Of a DNA stretch of 64,000 nucleotides, positions 63,185-64,000 are shown in pieces. The position numbers and the translations under genes are program-made. The notes below the pieces were generated by a model. The model made no database searches. It was not told the DNA's origin and saw nothing but the letters and a program-made list of their open reading frames with translations. Every line of letters begins with the position of its first letter. Within the stretch, counting starts at the first letter, position 1. Source of the DNA: Xiphias gladius (lineage: Eukaryota > Chordata > Actinopteri > Istiophoriformes > Xiphiidae); the NCBI RefSeq assembly GCF_016859285.1, contig NC_053415.1, positions 15,269,501 through 15,333,500 of the forward strand. The letters are read 5' to 3'.

Positions 63185-64000
63185 CTGTGGAGACAAACAC
63201 AGAGATAACATGATCAAGAATTTCTAAATATATGTCGCTTTTCTCACAGCACACAAAGAGCCTGAAAAAACAGGTCACAGTCCCTGGATGAATTATTGAT
63301 TACATTTAGCATGGGTAACATCTATTTAACAAAGGTCCACATTACCTGCTACACAGCTTTATTTGAGGTCCTTATTTAATAACAGTTTGACTGTTATATC
63401 AGCCTGCTGACAGTAGTTACAGATCGTTGATCGCTCTCAGCCACAACTCTTTGAAACGCACATTTCTGCGCCTATTGCTAAATGTATGGTTTTTAAGATT
63501 TAAGAATATTTTTCATTTTATTATTATTTGATTTGATTCTTACTCTCAATCATCATCCTAAAAAATTTCAGTTATCACCCATGTTTGCTCACTATTACCC
63601 TTCTACTGAAATTTGGGACTCAAGTAAATGACTCAGGAAGTCCTTCCCTCCACTGAGTTAAGTTATAGTGCACTATGTGTGGATGACAAAATAAGTAACA
63701 TTCATGGCAACAGTAGATGTATCACAGAGACACGTCTGTTGTTCATTGTCGAATGTCTTTAAAGGGGCTTGTACATATGCAGTGTATGCTATAGCCTCGT
63801 TCCAGGCCTCTTAATTCTGCAGTCATTTTCATTGATTTAAATATTCAAATGAATGAAATTCATATAATAATGGAATGAACGTAATGGCAAATGAGTCAGA
63901 TTATCAGGCTATATAAATAAAATCATGAAAGGCAAATCAAAAATAAGTTGTAAGTTCTGCTCCTCCTTGATCTTTTCTTGTGTTTAATCAGTTTTCTGGC
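63185..64000 (-). other. pde11a: pde11a intron running off the window edge
   Basis: 816 bp, AT-rich. The preceding exon, which should encode the HHFNHAVMILQSE-type segment with catalytic-domain histidines, is not present, so this intron extends past 64000. No repeat recognised. Confidence 0.6.

Overview
The window is vertebrate nuclear DNA from a ray-finned fish, most likely a percomorph teleost. It holds four multi-exon, GT-AG spliced protein genes in the order hnrnpa3 (+), nfe2l2a (-), agps (+), pde11a (-). This matches the conserved block HNRNPA3-NFE2L2-AGPS-PDE11A on human chromosome 2q31. The repeats between the genes are of types I associate with teleost genomes: Tc1-like miniature elements, short hAT-like elements and elements rich in ACTT/AAGT. 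I rebuilt the exons by translating between splice sites and checking that the phase is kept. All four reading frames are intact.

Layout. 1-3698 is intergenic and contains one miniature Tc1-like element. 3799-7129 is hnrnpa3 (10 coding exons, 335 aa), followed by a 3' UTR with its own intron and a poly(A) signal at 7882. 7906-10961 is intergenic. 11613-18071 is nfe2l2a (5 coding exons, 616 aa, Nrf2), whose 3' UTR carries a roughly 310-bp TA/CATA microsatellite. 18072-23800 is repeat-rich intergenic DNA and includes a possible unannotated two-exon transcript (about 21060-22290). 23917-51755 is agps (20 coding exons, 633 aa), followed by a 3' UTR with a long TG tract. 53470-54650 is the convergent gap between agps and pde11a. 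56944-63184 holds the last six coding exons of pde11a (211 aa); the rest of that gene lies beyond the right edge.

The genes do not form a pathway. hnrnpa3 encodes an RNA-binding splicing and transport factor. nfe2l2a encodes the KEAP1-controlled oxidative-stress transcription factor. agps encodes the peroxisomal enzyme that makes the ether bond of plasmalogens. pde11a encodes a dual cAMP/cGMP phosphodiesterase. They are neighbours because of ancient vertebrate synteny. The single-exon TTC30 genes that sit between AGPS and PDE11A in mammals are absent here.

I found no new multi-gene system. The items most worth a second look are the candidate two-exon small ORF upstream of agps, the perfect 22-bp hairpin in a pde11a intron, in-frame alternative splice sites in hnrnpa3 and agps, the lost second degron and reduced lysine set in Nrf2, and a DR1-like nuclear-receptor site just upstream of the agps start codon.
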